Below, piece by piece: positions 18,588 to 26,103 of a DNA stretch of 40,542 bases; position 1 is the first letter of the stretch, and the number at the start of each line of letters is the position of its first letter. The notes beneath the pieces are model-generated. The model had not been told where the DNA came from, did no database searches, and saw only the letters and a program-made list of their open reading frames with translations. The stretch spans positions 1 through 40,542 of the forward strand of contig NZ_CABTZR010000016.1 in the NCBI RefSeq assembly GCF_902489365.1. Direction: 5' to 3'. Origin of the DNA: an uncultured Corynebacterium sp. (GTDB lineage: Bacteria > Actinomycetota > Actinomycetes > Mycobacteriales > Mycobacteriaceae). The translations under genes were made by a program, and so were the position numbers.

Positions 18588-19193
18588 TCAGCTGAACTCC
18601 ATGGTGACCTGGGCCTCGGGGTCAACGCCACGGATGATGCCCTCATAGAAATTGCGAGCTTGGTCCTGCAGGAGCTCGCGGTTGTCGTTGATGTCCTTGC
18701 GCTTCTTATCGGCGCTGAGGACGTCCGACACCGTGGATGCGGCGTCGAGTGGCTGCGTAGTCCAGCTCAACGCGCCGTTATCTTCCACAGCGGTCTTGAA
18801 CTCCTCGTCGGTGTGCCCGATGAAAATGAAGTCTGGGATGTGGACCGTGTAGGAATGCTCGCCGGTTTCGGTGACGCTCACGTCCTTGCCCTCAATACCA
18901 AGCTTGGCCTTGTAGGAATACTGCACAAACTGGGTACGGTCGGTCCACGGGACACGCACACCAAATACTTCGCCGACAGAGGATTTCTCCGCCAGCCCCT
19001 GGATACCCAGGCTGAGCAAGACCACCTGTTCTTCGCGCTGCACTGCCTTAACAACCTGCGTGTTGGTTGACTGCACTGGGGCGCTATAAATCTCGTGCGG
19101 TTGGCGGACGGCATACACGCCCAAGCCCGCGCAGGCGAGTGAAAGAAGCACCACCAGCGCGATAAGTGTGGTGCTCAGTTTGCGGCTCGTCAT
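18588..19193 (-). CDS. Membrane-anchored protein, possibly DUF4230
   Basis: 201 residues with one N-terminal membrane segment (TLIALVVLLSLACAGLGVYAV) and an extracytoplasmic domain. The QREEQVVLLSLGIQG, AKLGIEGKDVSVTE and YTVHIPDFIFIG pattern is reminiscent of DUF4230 proteins, a family of unknown function; this is recognition by eye and not firm. It is the last gene of a three-gene run; its ATG lies 6 bases past the stop of the DUF3817 gene. No catalytic residues are apparent. Confidence 0.75.
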   Translation of the reverse strand: MTSRKLSTTLIALVVLLSLACAGLGVYAVRQPHEIYSAPVQSTNTQVVKAVQREEQVVLLSLGIQGLAEKSSVGEVFGVRVPWTDRTQFVQYSYKAKLGIEGKDVSVTETGEHSYTVHIPDFIFIGHTDEEFKTAVEDNGALSWTTQPLDAASTVSDVLSADKKRKDINDNRELLQDQARNFYEGIIRGVDPEAQVTMEFS

Positions 19194-19199
19194 ACCTAC

Positions 19200-19556
19200 C
19201 TACAGCTGGAACTGCTCAACAACTTCAGTGCGGCGCTTGTGCTCCATCCAGAAGGACAGGAATGGAACAACACCGGCAAGCGCCGTGGTGAAAAGCTTGC
19301 TTACCGGCCACATGGCACGCGGACCAAGGACCAGGATGGACACGAGGTAGACCATGTAGGCCACGCCGTGTGCTTGGGCGATGAGCGTAGCCCACGATGG
19401 CATCTCCATGCCCACGCCGTATTGCAGGATCATGCGCGCAACAAGAATGAGAAGGAAAATACCGGTAATCGTGGCGGCAATGGAAAAGAACTTCAGCGGG
19501 CCACGGATACGCGCCTGACGGTCAGGGTGGACAGCGTTGTTGACTGAGTTGCTCAT
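19200..19556 (-). CDS. DUF3817-type integral membrane protein
   Basis: 118 residues with three predicted membrane segments: RGPLKFFSIAATITGIFLLI, then AQAHGVAYMVYLVSILVLGP, then a C-terminal one around KLFTTALAGVVPFLSFW. The AxHGxxY segment and basic C-terminal tail fit DUF3817, the family of M. tuberculosis Rv1342c, which occupies the same place next to the rph-rdgB block. The function is unknown. ATG overlaps the stop of the upstream gene by one base (TAATG). Confidence 0.88.
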   Translation of the reverse strand: MSNSVNNAVHPDRQARIRGPLKFFSIAATITGIFLLILVARMILQYGVGMEMPSWATLIAQAHGVAYMVYLVSILVLGPRAMWPVSKLFTTALAGVVPFLSFWMEHKRRTEVVEQFQL

Positions 19557-19981
19557 TAATACTCCTCTTCCGTGCCGCGACGGCGGCGCTGCTTGTTCAT
19601 AGCGTTGAAGGTGTCCACATCAATCTGTGGGCGAGGCGGTAGGAAATCTTCGTCGATTTTAGTCACGGTGTTCTCTTTGGATGCTCTCACGTGCTCGGCC
19701 TCATACTGAGCAGGCTCTTCTCCCCGTTCGAGGGCTTCGTTCTCGGCATCGATTCGCTCATTCTCGTAGCGCATGGCAGTGCGGTAAGCGTAAACAACAA
19801 ATACCGCGAACAGCGGCCATTGGAAGGCGTATCCCAAGTTCTGGAAGGTTCCCGAACCGGAGCGGAACCGCGTCCATTGCCAGTAAGCAAGGAACAAAAA
19901 GAGCACGACGAAGAGCACGATGAGGACGATGTGCCACCATCGAACCTTCATCCGCTTTTTCGGTGCTGGGTTGGTGCTCAC
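19556..19981 (-). CDS. Small membrane protein, positional counterpart of LprD (Rv1343c)
   Basis: 141 residues with two hydrophobic segments (WWHIVLIVLFVVLFLFLAYW and FQWPLFAVFVVYAY), a WTRFRSGSGTFQNLGYAFQW segment between them, and a charged cytoplasmic tail ending KQRRRRGTEEEY. The same architecture and position next to a DUF3817 gene is seen in mycobacterial Rv1343c (lprD), but no lipobox cysteine is present. The start is GTG 19981: a -10-like TAGGCT ends exactly 7 bases before it and no Shine-Dalgarno is present, which suggests a leaderless mRNA. Role unknown. Confidence 0.82.
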   Translation of the reverse strand: MSTNPAPKKRMKVRWWHIVLIVLFVVLFLFLAYWQWTRFRSGSGTFQNLGYAFQWPLFAVFVVYAYRTAMRYENERIDAENEALERGEEPAQYEAEHVRASKENTVTKIDEDFLPPRPQIDVDTFNAMNKQRRRRGTEEEY

Positions 19982-20060
19982 TCTCAACAGCCTACCCACC
20001 ACGCCCAGAAAAGTGGATTTCCGTCTATGGGCTGCTGCCCTGTAGGCTAGTGAACGTTCC

Positions 20061-20081
20061 GCGGAGCAAAGAGTGCTCCGC
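20061..20081 (+). other. Small hairpin upstream of tRNA-Leu
   Basis: GCGGAGC, loop AAAGAGT, GCTCCGC: a perfect 7-bp stem ending 13 bases before the tRNA. It may be part of the tRNA precursor leader or the promoter region. Confidence 0.35.
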
Positions 20082-20094
20082 AGTGACGACACCA

Positions 20095-20176
20095 GCGCCC
20101 GTGGCGGAATTGGCAGACGCGCTAGATTTAGGTTCTAGTGTCTTATGACGTGTGAGTTCAAGTCTCACCGGGCGCA
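20095..20176 (+). tRNA. tRNA-Leu (anticodon UAG)
   Basis: 82 bases fold as a class II tRNA. The acceptor stem GCGCCCG pairs perfectly with CGGGCGC, followed by discriminator A. The anticodon stem CTAGA/TCTAG encloses the loop TTTAGGT (anticodon TAG, reading CUA and other CUN codons), a long variable arm follows, and the T arm is GTGAG-TTCAAGT-CTCAC. CCA is not encoded. Confidence 0.97.
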
Positions 20177-20183
20177 CATATTC

Positions 20184-20212
20184 AGACCCCGCGCGGTTTC
20201 CGTGCGGGGTCT
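20184..20212 (+). terminator. Intrinsic terminator of tRNA-Leu
   Basis: AGACCCCGC and GCGGGGTCT form a 9-bp stem with an 11-base loop, starting 8 bases after the tRNA; a short TTGT tail follows. Typical for a monocistronic tRNA. Confidence 0.8.
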
Positions 20213-20305
20213 TGTCGTCACAGCGCTCGGCGAGCCCACATGATTCTTTTCAGACGGTTCCCCTCATCGGGTTCGTTTGGGGGCAGGCGAACCATATGAG
20301 TAGAA

Positions 20306-20413
20306 CCCTGTGTGACAGGGACCAAAGTTAAGGGACCACCTGCGAGGCAACCTCTACATTTCCCGAGGTGGTCTTCGCAGAATGTGCGTAGATGGTCCTT
20401 CTAGTTTGGTCCC
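20306..20413. repeat. Structured intergenic element with imperfect terminal inverted repeats
   Basis: The 21-mers at 20318-20338 and 20393-20413 are inverted repeats matching at 17 of 21 positions; each arm holds a GGGACCA-type heptamer twice. Between them are nested pairs (CCACCT/AGGTGG and CTGCGA/TCGCAG). Directly upstream, CCCTGT-GTG-ACAGGG (20306-20320) is a perfect 6-bp hairpin. It has no coding frame and no evident target-site duplication. It could be a small non-autonomous mobile element, a structured RNA, or a terminator complex for the rdgB operon. Confidence 0.5.
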
Positions 20414-20469
20414 TCTTAACCTGCCCAGCTAGCAAATGCTGGGGCTTGCGGTAATGGTTTGGCGGATAC

Positions 20470-21081
20470 TTAGGCTTGGCCGGCGAGGGCTGCTAGGGGT
20501 TCGCGCAGCTGCGCCAATGCACGGCCGCGGTGCGAGACAGCATTCTTCTCCTCTGAGGACATCTCGGCGGCGGAGCGGGATTCGCCCTCAGGCTGGAAGA
20601 GAGGATCGTAGCCAAAGCCATTTTCTCCCTGTGGGGCGGTAAGCAAGGAGCCTGGCCAGCGGCCCTCCACCACGTGTTCCTGGCCATCCGGGGTCACCAA
20701 CGCGCAGACCGACACAAAGGCGGCCGCGCGGCGCTCGGCGGGCACGTGTGACATCTGCCCCAGCAGCAGGCGATTATTGGCTTCATCGTCACCGTGGCCG
20801 CCCGACCACCGAGCAGAGAGCACGCCCGGCATACCGTTGAGTTCTTCCACCGCGAGGCCGGAATCATCCGCGATCGTTGCCAACCCGGTGTGCTGCACCC
20901 CAGCGCGCGCCTTAATCAACGCGTTATCAGCAAAGGTGCGGCCATCCTCCACAGGCTCCGGGTAGGCCTCCACTGCAGACAGCGAGAGCAGCTCGATGCC
21001 CTCAATGCCGGCATCAGCGAGAATCTTCTCCAGCTCCTTGAGCTTCTTGGCATTATTCGAAGCGACGAGGAGCTTTACCAT
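20470..21081 (-). CDS. rdgB: dITP/XTP pyrophosphatase (RdgB/HAM1 family)
   Basis: Removes deaminated purine nucleotides (ITP, dITP, XTP) from the pool by hydrolysis to the monophosphate and pyrophosphate. 203 residues, family length. Diagnostic motifs: SNNAKKLKE at the N-terminus (triphosphate binding), TFADNALIKA, ADDSGLAVEEL, GENGFGYDPLF and AVSHRGRAL (base recognition). Its start overlaps the 3' end of rph by 7 bases. This rph-rdgB pair matches Rv1340-Rv1341 of M. tuberculosis. A weak hairpin at 20424-20443 lies downstream. Confidence 0.96.
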   Translation of the reverse strand: MVKLLVASNNAKKLKELEKILADAGIEGIELLSLSAVEAYPEPVEDGRTFADNALIKARAGVQHTGLATIADDSGLAVEELNGMPGVLSARWSGGHGDDEANNRLLLGQMSHVPAERRAAAFVSVCALVTPDGQEHVVEGRWPGSLLTAPQGENGFGYDPLFQPEGESRSAAEMSSEEKNAVSHRGRALAQLREPLAALAGQA

Positions 21082-21803
21082 CCGAGGGCCGCCTTTTGAG
21101 CGTCGATAAGCTGGGTGCAGCCGGCTTGGGCCACGTCCAACATGTCATTGAGCTCCGCGCGGCCGAACAGGCCGTGCTCACCGGTGCCCTGAATCTCGAC
21201 GAAGTCCCCGCCCTCCTGCATCACCACGTTGAGATCAACCTCCGCGCGGGAGTCCTCTTCATAGGGCAGGTCGAGGCACACGTGACCGTCGATGATGCCG
21301 ACGGAGACAGCAGCGATCGGATCCAGCAGCGGCTCGCCCGGGACGACACCCTCCTCCTTAAGGTAGGCAATCGCATCAGCCAGCGCCACATACGCGCCGG
21401 TAATCGACGCCGTGCGGGTACCACCATCGGCCTGCAGTACGTCGCAATCCAGCTGGATGGTGTTCTCCCCCAGCTCGGACAGGTCCACGGCGGCGCGCAG
21501 GCTGCGCCCCACTAGGCGGGAGATCTCGTGGGTACGTCCCTTGACCTTGCCCTTCATCGACTCGCGCGGCATGCGGTCGTGGGTGGCCGCAGGCAACATC
21601 GCGTACTCGGCGGTCAACCAGCCCTCGCCGGAGTCCTTCTTGAAGCGCGGCACCCCGAATTCCACGGAAGCCGTGCACATGACTCGGGTGTTGCCGAACT
21701 CCACCAAAACCGACCCAGCCGGGTTGGTGGTGAAGTTGCGGGTAATGCGGACGCTACGGAGTTGGTCGAGCGCGCGACCATCGGCACGAGTGAAATCAGT
21801 CAT
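21075..21803 (-). CDS. rph: Ribonuclease PH
   Basis: Phosphate-dependent 3'-to-5' exoribonuclease that trims tRNA 3' ends; forms hexameric rings. 242 residues from ATG 21803. Conserved features: MTDFTRADGRALDQLR at the N-terminus, GNTRVMCTASVE, the GWLTAEYAMLP block, the R-rich GRTHEISRLVGRSLRA segment and QLDCDVLQADGGTRTAS. An AGGGGG stretch right before ATG could be a Shine-Dalgarno, while a TAGGGT hexamer ending 7 bases before ATG could be the -10 of a leaderless internal promoter. The gene lies in the long clpS-to-rdgB run and overlaps rdgB. Confidence 0.97.
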   Translation of the reverse strand: MTDFTRADGRALDQLRSVRITRNFTTNPAGSVLVEFGNTRVMCTASVEFGVPRFKKDSGEGWLTAEYAMLPAATHDRMPRESMKGKVKGRTHEISRLVGRSLRAAVDLSELGENTIQLDCDVLQADGGTRTASITGAYVALADAIAYLKEEGVVPGEPLLDPIAAVSVGIIDGHVCLDLPYEEDSRAEVDLNVVMQEGGDFVEIQGTGEHGLFGRAELNDMLDVAQAGCTQLIDAQKAALGW

Positions 21804-21825
21804 GCCCCCTACCCTACCGCGCGTG

Positions 21826-22593
21826 CTAAAAGTCGAGCTCCATCCCGGCGGCACCAACGACGATCTCACCGTCGAACTCACGGGCAGCTGCGGCATAGGT
21901 AGCGGCGGCATCACCCCACGGCTGCAGGTGCACGAGCACCAGCTTCTTCACGCCCGCCTCACGCGCCAGACGCCCGGCTTCTGCCCCCGACATGTGCATG
22001 TCTGGGGCCTTGTCCTCCGAGGTCTCGCCCCATGCGGCCTCACAGAGGAAAACATCCACGCCCTGGGCAGCCTCAACGAGCGCGGGCGTATAGGCCGAAT
22101 CAGCTGAATAGCACAAGGTTGCACCGGATTTAGTGTGCTCAACCCGCAAAGCGTATGTCTCTACCGGGTGAACTGTGCGGAAGGGGGTGATATAGACATC
22201 GTCGACAAGCTGGCGTTCCCGATCCACCCACGGGCTGAACGCAAAGGTATCGCTCATGTCATCCACCCCGTCCGGAGTATCCGAGGACAGCCGGCCCAGG
22301 TGGGTCTCAGTCGTCGACGGCCCGAGGCAGAAATTGCGGGAGGCTGCGGGTGCTGTGGGGTGGAAGCGGCGCCACACCATCAAAGACGGAAAGTCCAGGC
22401 AGTGATCGGCATGGAGATGAGTTAACGCCACGTGTGCATCGCACGGATCCTGGAGTTCCTGCAGGCGTGCAAGCGTACCCGGGCCCAAGTCCATGATGAT
22501 GGACGGAGCAGAGGGGAAAGACAAGAGATAGCCAGAGGCCGGATTACCCACAGTGGGCACCGAGCCGGAACAGCCTAGGATGGTCAGCTTCAT
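21826..22593 (-). CDS. Metallo-beta-lactamase-fold phosphodiesterase (Rv1339-like)
   Basis: 255 residues. The zinc-binding motif HxHxDH is present as THLHADHCLDFP with His59, His61, Asp63 and His64; further fold landmarks are LGCSGSVPT at the N-terminus, CYSADSAYTPAL and a late LVHLQPW His. The position between murI and rph is that of M. tuberculosis Rv1339, reported as an atypical cAMP phosphodiesterase. The cAMP role is transferred by family and synteny and would matter because the opp operon here carries a GlxR-like (cAMP-dependent) site. ATG 22593 is chosen; an ATG 8 codons upstream precedes the natural fold start. Confidence 0.9.
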   Translation of the reverse strand: MKLTILGCSGSVPTVGNPASGYLLSFPSAPSIIMDLGPGTLARLQELQDPCDAHVALTHLHADHCLDFPSLMVWRRFHPTAPAASRNFCLGPSTTETHLGRLSSDTPDGVDDMSDTFAFSPWVDRERQLVDDVYITPFRTVHPVETYALRVEHTKSGATLCYSADSAYTPALVEAAQGVDVFLCEAAWGETSEDKAPDMHMSGAEAGRLAREAGVKKLVLVHLQPWGDAAATYAAAAREFDGEIVVGAAGMELDF

Positions 22594-22660
22594 GCGTTCA
22601 ATAGTTCCACGAAACAATGGGGGATGCGGGATTTGGGTCGATTGTACATCCTCACCCGCT

Positions 22661-23437
22661 CTAAATCTTGGGCCCCAGGAAGCGCGCGGCTAAACGCTCG
22701 AAGGTGGCGTGGTCGCCAGTGCACTCGAAACTACGTGTGGGTACCTGCCCTGCCGGGGCCAGCATGTCCGTGTTGGTGAGGATGCGCAGGACATCCTTCG
22801 CAGTCTCCTCCGCCGAGGACACCAAGGTGACGTTATCCCCAATAGCGAGCTGGATGACGCCCGTGAGCAGCGGGTAGTGCGTGCAGCCAAGAACGAGCGT
22901 GTCGACGCCCGCCGACTGCAGCGGCGCAAGGTAGCCCTCGGCCACACCAAGAATCTGACGCCCGGCGGTAATGCCGCGCTCAACGAAACTCACGAAGTCC
23001 GGGCACGCCACGGCCGTGCACTCAACATTCGGGTTGACGGCGAACAAATCCTGGTAGGCCCCGGAGTTAATGGTTCCCTCCGTACCAATCACGCCGATCT
23101 TGCCGTTGCGGGTGGTGGCGATGGCGCGGCGCACGGCCGGGCGGATGACCTCCACGACCGGAATGGCATAGCGCTCGCGGGCATCGTGCAGGAAAGCGGC
23201 CGTGGCGGTGTTGCAGGCGATCACCAGCATCTTGCAGCCGCGCTCCACCAACTCGTCGGCGATGGCGGTGGACAGCTCCCTCACCTCGGCGATGGGCCGC
23301 GGGCCATAGGGGGTATGGGCGGTATCGCCGATGTAGATGATGGATTCGTCGGGAAGCTGCTCGATGATCGTGCGAGCGACGGTCAGGCCGCCCACACCCG
23401 AATCAAAAATCCCGATCGGAGAGGTTGCGTCAGGCAT
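22661..23437 (-). CDS. murI: Glutamate racemase
   Basis: Converts L-glutamate to D-glutamate for peptidoglycan. 258 residues. N-terminal IGIFDSGVGGLTVAR carries the catalytic Asp, YIGDTAHTPYG follows, and the two catalytic cysteines are in VIACNTATAAF and LVLGCTHYPLL. The start overlaps the stop of the upstream rhomboid gene by one base (TAATG). Order rhomboid-murI-Rv1339-rph-rdgB is the same as in M. tuberculosis Rv1337-Rv1341. Confidence 0.97.
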   Translation of the reverse strand: MPDATSPIGIFDSGVGGLTVARTIIEQLPDESIIYIGDTAHTPYGPRPIAEVRELSTAIADELVERGCKMLVIACNTATAAFLHDARERYAIPVVEVIRPAVRRAIATTRNGKIGVIGTEGTINSGAYQDLFAVNPNVECTAVACPDFVSFVERGITAGRQILGVAEGYLAPLQSAGVDTLVLGCTHYPLLTGVIQLAIGDNVTLVSSAEETAKDVLRILTNTDMLAPAGQVPTRSFECTGDHATFERLAARFLGPKI

Positions 23438-24159
23438 TAACGCATCGCTCCCCGAGGCGCGGGCTTGACCTTCTGAATCGGGTCATCGGAGGTGATCACC
23501 ATGCCCGCGACGATGCCACCAATGGCGCCGAAGAGGTGGCCCTGCCAGCTGACTCCTTCATAGATAGGCAACACGCCCCAGATGAGACCGGAATAGGCAA
23601 AGCCCAGCCCCACGCCGACGAGAAATTGGCCCAGGGAACGGTTGAAGATTCCTCGGACGATGAGGTAGGCCAGCCAGCCATAGACCATGCCCGAGGCACC
23701 GATATGCGAGGTCCCAGGCCCGCCCAGCAGCCACGTGCCCACGCCGGCGATGAGCACCACGATGATGGTGACCTCCCACCATGCCTTGCGGCCCGACAAG
23801 CCAATCAGGAAACAAAAGATCGCACCAGGCAACGAGTTTCCGATGAGGTGCTCGAAGTTCGCGTGGAGCAGCGGCGCGGTGAAAATCCCCCAGATGCCGT
23901 TGAAGTCCAGCGGATGAATGCCGTACTGCCCCAGCTCGCTTCCAAAGAACAGGAAGTTAATGATGTGGATGATCCACTCGACGGCGAGGAACCCCACCGT
24001 AAGAGTCGCGGCTGTTTTGAGGCGGCCGGCCCGAGTGTAATTTTTCGAATCGCCTGAATTAAGGAGGGGCTGCTGCCCCTGTCCCGCGGCAGCGGGGCGG
24101 GGTTGAAAGGGATTAGGCTCATGCGAATGCTGCTGGCCAAAGGGTCCACTCGTCGTCAT
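23437..24159 (-). CDS. Rhomboid-family intramembrane serine protease
   Basis: 240 residues, six or more membrane segments after a polar Gln/Pro-rich N-terminal tail (about 48 residues). The catalytic dyad is visible: Ser157 in HIGASGMVYG (GxSG motif) and His208 in SWQGHLFGAIGG; the HANFEHLIGN motif of rhomboids is at about residues 99-108. Orthologue by position of Rv1337. ATG 24159 has Shine-Dalgarno TTGGAGGC upstream and removes a 22-residue out-of-family extension. Substrates unknown. Confidence 0.95.
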   Translation of the reverse strand: MTTSGPFGQQHSHEPNPFQPRPAAAGQGQQPLLNSGDSKNYTRAGRLKTAATLTVGFLAVEWIIHIINFLFFGSELGQYGIHPLDFNGIWGIFTAPLLHANFEHLIGNSLPGAIFCFLIGLSGRKAWWEVTIIVVLIAGVGTWLLGGPGTSHIGASGMVYGWLAYLIVRGIFNRSLGQFLVGVGLGFAYSGLIWGVLPIYEGVSWQGHLFGAIGGIVAGMVITSDDPIQKVKPAPRGAMR

Positions 24160-24172
24160 AATGCCTCCAACT

Positions 24173-25135
24173 CTAGCAAGCCCGCAGCGAGGAATACGCC
24201 TCCAAACCCAGCCCTGGGCTTGCACTCATCACGGCGTCAACGATGGCTGCCTCCACGGCATCAGCAGCAGCTGCGCTTAACGACGCCAACTCCGCCGGGC
24301 CGATGCCCCGCTCCGCTGAGCGGACTCCCGAGGAGGCAGCAAACAGCGTATCCCCATCCAGCGGGGAATGCGCTGGGCGCACAGCGCGAGCGATGCCATC
24401 GTGGCCCGCGAGGGCGAGGCGCTTGGTCTGGGCCTTGCTTAAAGGCGCATCGGTCAACACCGCACCAATGGTGGTATTAAGCCGCGAGGATTCCGCGAAT
24501 GACTCGGCCAGGCTGCGGGCTGCGGCAAACCGCTCAACGTCGACGGCTGGTGCACCCGGCGCGCCAAACAAGCGCCCAGTCTCAGCATCAATCACCTGCC
24601 CCACCGGGTTCGCCACGACGACGGCGGCGACGGAGAACGAGGAGACGTCGACAAGCGCGGTGCCCACCCCGCCCCGCACCTTGCCGGCACAGGCCCCAGT
24701 GCCCGCACCCACGCTGCCACTCGTGGCGTCGTGTCCTGCCAACGCGGCGCGTAGGGCTACCTCGCCATCTGCCGCCGAGGGACGCTGCGGCCCGGCGAGC
24801 AGGTCGAAGATGACCGCGCCCGGCACGATAGGAACGCGCGGGCCGGGGACCTCCTCGCCAAAGACGGGGAAACCAATCCCTGCTTCCTCCAGCCCCCGCA
24901 TGACACCATCCGCAGCGGCCAGCCCGAAGGCCGAGCCGCCTGCAAGGACAAATGCATGAACGCGCTCAACCGTGTTGTGTGGCTCTAAAAGATCTGTCTC
25001 GCGCGTGCCTGGGCCACCGCCCCGCACGTCGACGCCGGCCACGGCCCCCTGTTCGCCGCAGTAAATGACGGTGACGCCGGTATCCTCACGCGTCACGTGG
25101 CCAACGGAAAAGCCCATGCCGGGAAGAGTCTGCAC
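24173..25135 (-). CDS. P1-family (DmpA/S58-type) self-processing peptidase
   Basis: 320 residues from GTG 25135. Family hallmarks: GFSVGHVTRED start, GVDVRGGGPGTRETDLL, VHAFVLAGGSAFGLAAADGV, VPIVPGAVIFDL, and the probable autoproteolytic site in RLNTTIGAVLTDA, where N-terminal Thr of the beta chain would be the nucleophile. It ends with RPAHSPLDGDTLFA. Matches Rv1333 of M. tuberculosis by family and neighbours. The GTG sits 4 bases after the DUF2017 stop with no Shine-Dalgarno, so coupling is likely; ATG 25117 is an alternative start but would shorten the family N-terminus. Physiological substrate unknown. Confidence 0.9.
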   Translation of the reverse strand: MQTLPGMGFSVGHVTREDTGVTVIYCGEQGAVAGVDVRGGGPGTRETDLLEPHNTVERVHAFVLAGGSAFGLAAADGVMRGLEEAGIGFPVFGEEVPGPRVPIVPGAVIFDLLAGPQRPSAADGEVALRAALAGHDATSGSVGAGTGACAGKVRGGVGTALVDVSSFSVAAVVVANPVGQVIDAETGRLFGAPGAPAVDVERFAAARSLAESFAESSRLNTTIGAVLTDAPLSKAQTKRLALAGHDGIARAVRPAHSPLDGDTLFAASSGVRSAERGIGPAELASLSAAAADAVEAAIVDAVMSASPGLGLEAYSSLRAC

Positions 25136-25139
25136 GGCG

Positions 25140-25676
25140 CTAATCCATGAGAACGTCGAGCAGCGAATCCTGGCAGAACGCCAGCCATTCCACGAGCGTA
25201 TCGCGGTCCGCCCCAGGGGTATCCTCCGGCACGTCCCCGGCGGCGATATAGAGGCGCAGATCATTAAGCCCCGCGAGGAAGGCATGCGCCTCTTCCTCAC
25301 TAATGGCTACCTCTACCCCGCCAGTCGGCCCCAGCGCAGTGTTAATAACCTGCAGGTTCTCCAGCTTGGCGCGCGCGATGTCGTTCTCGTGGAGCGAGCG
25401 CATGAGGGAATTGTCTCCGTCGAATTCCTCATCCCCCGGCTTCTTGAAGTCCGGAAAGAGGCGGGCCAGCGAGGGGTCTTCGGGGGCTTCGGTGTGGCCG
25501 GTGGGCATGTCGAGCATGTCCGCCAGCTCATCCTTCGGCGCCGACTGGGCGCGAGCGATGATCGCCTCAGAGACCGTCGCGGTGAGGTCGCCCAAGACTT
25601 CGCGCTCCATCGGCTCGAAAACAGCCGTGTACTTGGCGCCGCGCATGAAGGACTTTTTCTTCTTCCAAGCCTGCAT
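25140..25676 (-). CDS. DUF2017 protein, ClpS partner gene
   Basis: 178 residues, acidic, no membrane segment or signal peptide. It begins with a basic patch (WKKKKSF) and the YTAVFEPMEREVLGDLTATV region typical of DUF2017, an actinobacterial family of unknown function encoded almost always directly after clpS (Rv1332 after Rv1331). ATG 25676 lies 3 bases after the clpS stop. The constant coupling to clpS suggests a part in N-end-rule proteolysis, but that is inference. Confidence 0.9.
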   Translation of the reverse strand: MQAWKKKKSFMRGAKYTAVFEPMEREVLGDLTATVSEAIIARAQSAPKDELADMLDMPTGHTEAPEDPSLARLFPDFKKPGDEEFDGDNSLMRSLHENDIARAKLENLQVINTALGPTGGVEVAISEEEAHAFLAGLNDLRLYIAAGDVPEDTPGADRDTLVEWLAFCQDSLLDVLMD

Positions 25677-25679
25677 AAC

Positions 25680-26015
25680 CTACCCTGCCTGCTGCATCGT
25701 GGCCCAGAGGCCCGCGACCTGCAGCTTCTTCACGTCGGCTTCGACTTTGTCGCGTTCACCCGAGGACACGGCTGCCTTACCTTCGGTATGGACCTGCATC
25801 ATCAGCTCGTTGGCTCGCTTCTTGTCATAGCCTAAAACGGTCTGGAACACGTAGGAGACGTAGCTCATCAGGTTGACTGGATCATCCCAGACAATGCACA
25901 TCCACGGCAGGTTTTCGCTCGTGGCGACGTCGACGTCAATCGCCTCATCCAGCTCCGGGGTGGCCATGGGTGAACTCATCACCACGCCCGCGGACGTTTC
26001 GTTGTGCGCTTTCAT
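25680..26015 (-). CDS. clpS: ATP-dependent Clp protease adaptor ClpS
   Basis: Small adaptor that binds proteins with destabilising N-terminal residues and hands them to the Clp ATPase. 111 residues. The core motif is intact: VWDDPVNLMSYVSYVFQTVL (Asp-Asp-Pro-hydrophobic recognition loop), then the MQVHTEGKAAVSSGERDKVE segment. ATG 26015 is preferred because a -10-like TAGTGT (26023-26028, minus) ends exactly 7 bases upstream, giving a leaderless mRNA; ATG 25979 is an alternative. First gene of the run that ends with rdgB. Confidence 0.94.
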   Translation of the reverse strand: MKAHNETSAGVVMSSPMATPELDEAIDVDVATSENLPWMCIVWDDPVNLMSYVSYVFQTVLGYDKKRANELMMQVHTEGKAAVSSGERDKVEADVKKLQVAGLWATMQQAG

Positions 26016-26103
26016 GCCCTCTACACTAGCTAAAATTCTCCGCGTCGCGAGCAGTTATACTGTCAGCGACCCTTAACCTGATTATCGTTTCCAGGTGGCA
26101 TCA
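26016..26103. promoter_or_regulatory. Divergent promoter region clpS / CAP-like gene
   Basis: On the minus strand TAGTGT at 26023-26028 is placed 7 bases before the clpS ATG. On the plus strand TATACT at 26056-26061 is a good -10 that would give a leader of about 35 bases to ATG 26104, with an AGGTGG Shine-Dalgarno candidate 6 bases upstream of that ATG. Confidence 0.6.

Noticed and set aside
20306..20413. Insertion sequence remnant with proven target duplication
   Set aside because: No transposase fragment and no matching flanking duplication (the bases left and right differ), so it is listed only as a structured repeat.
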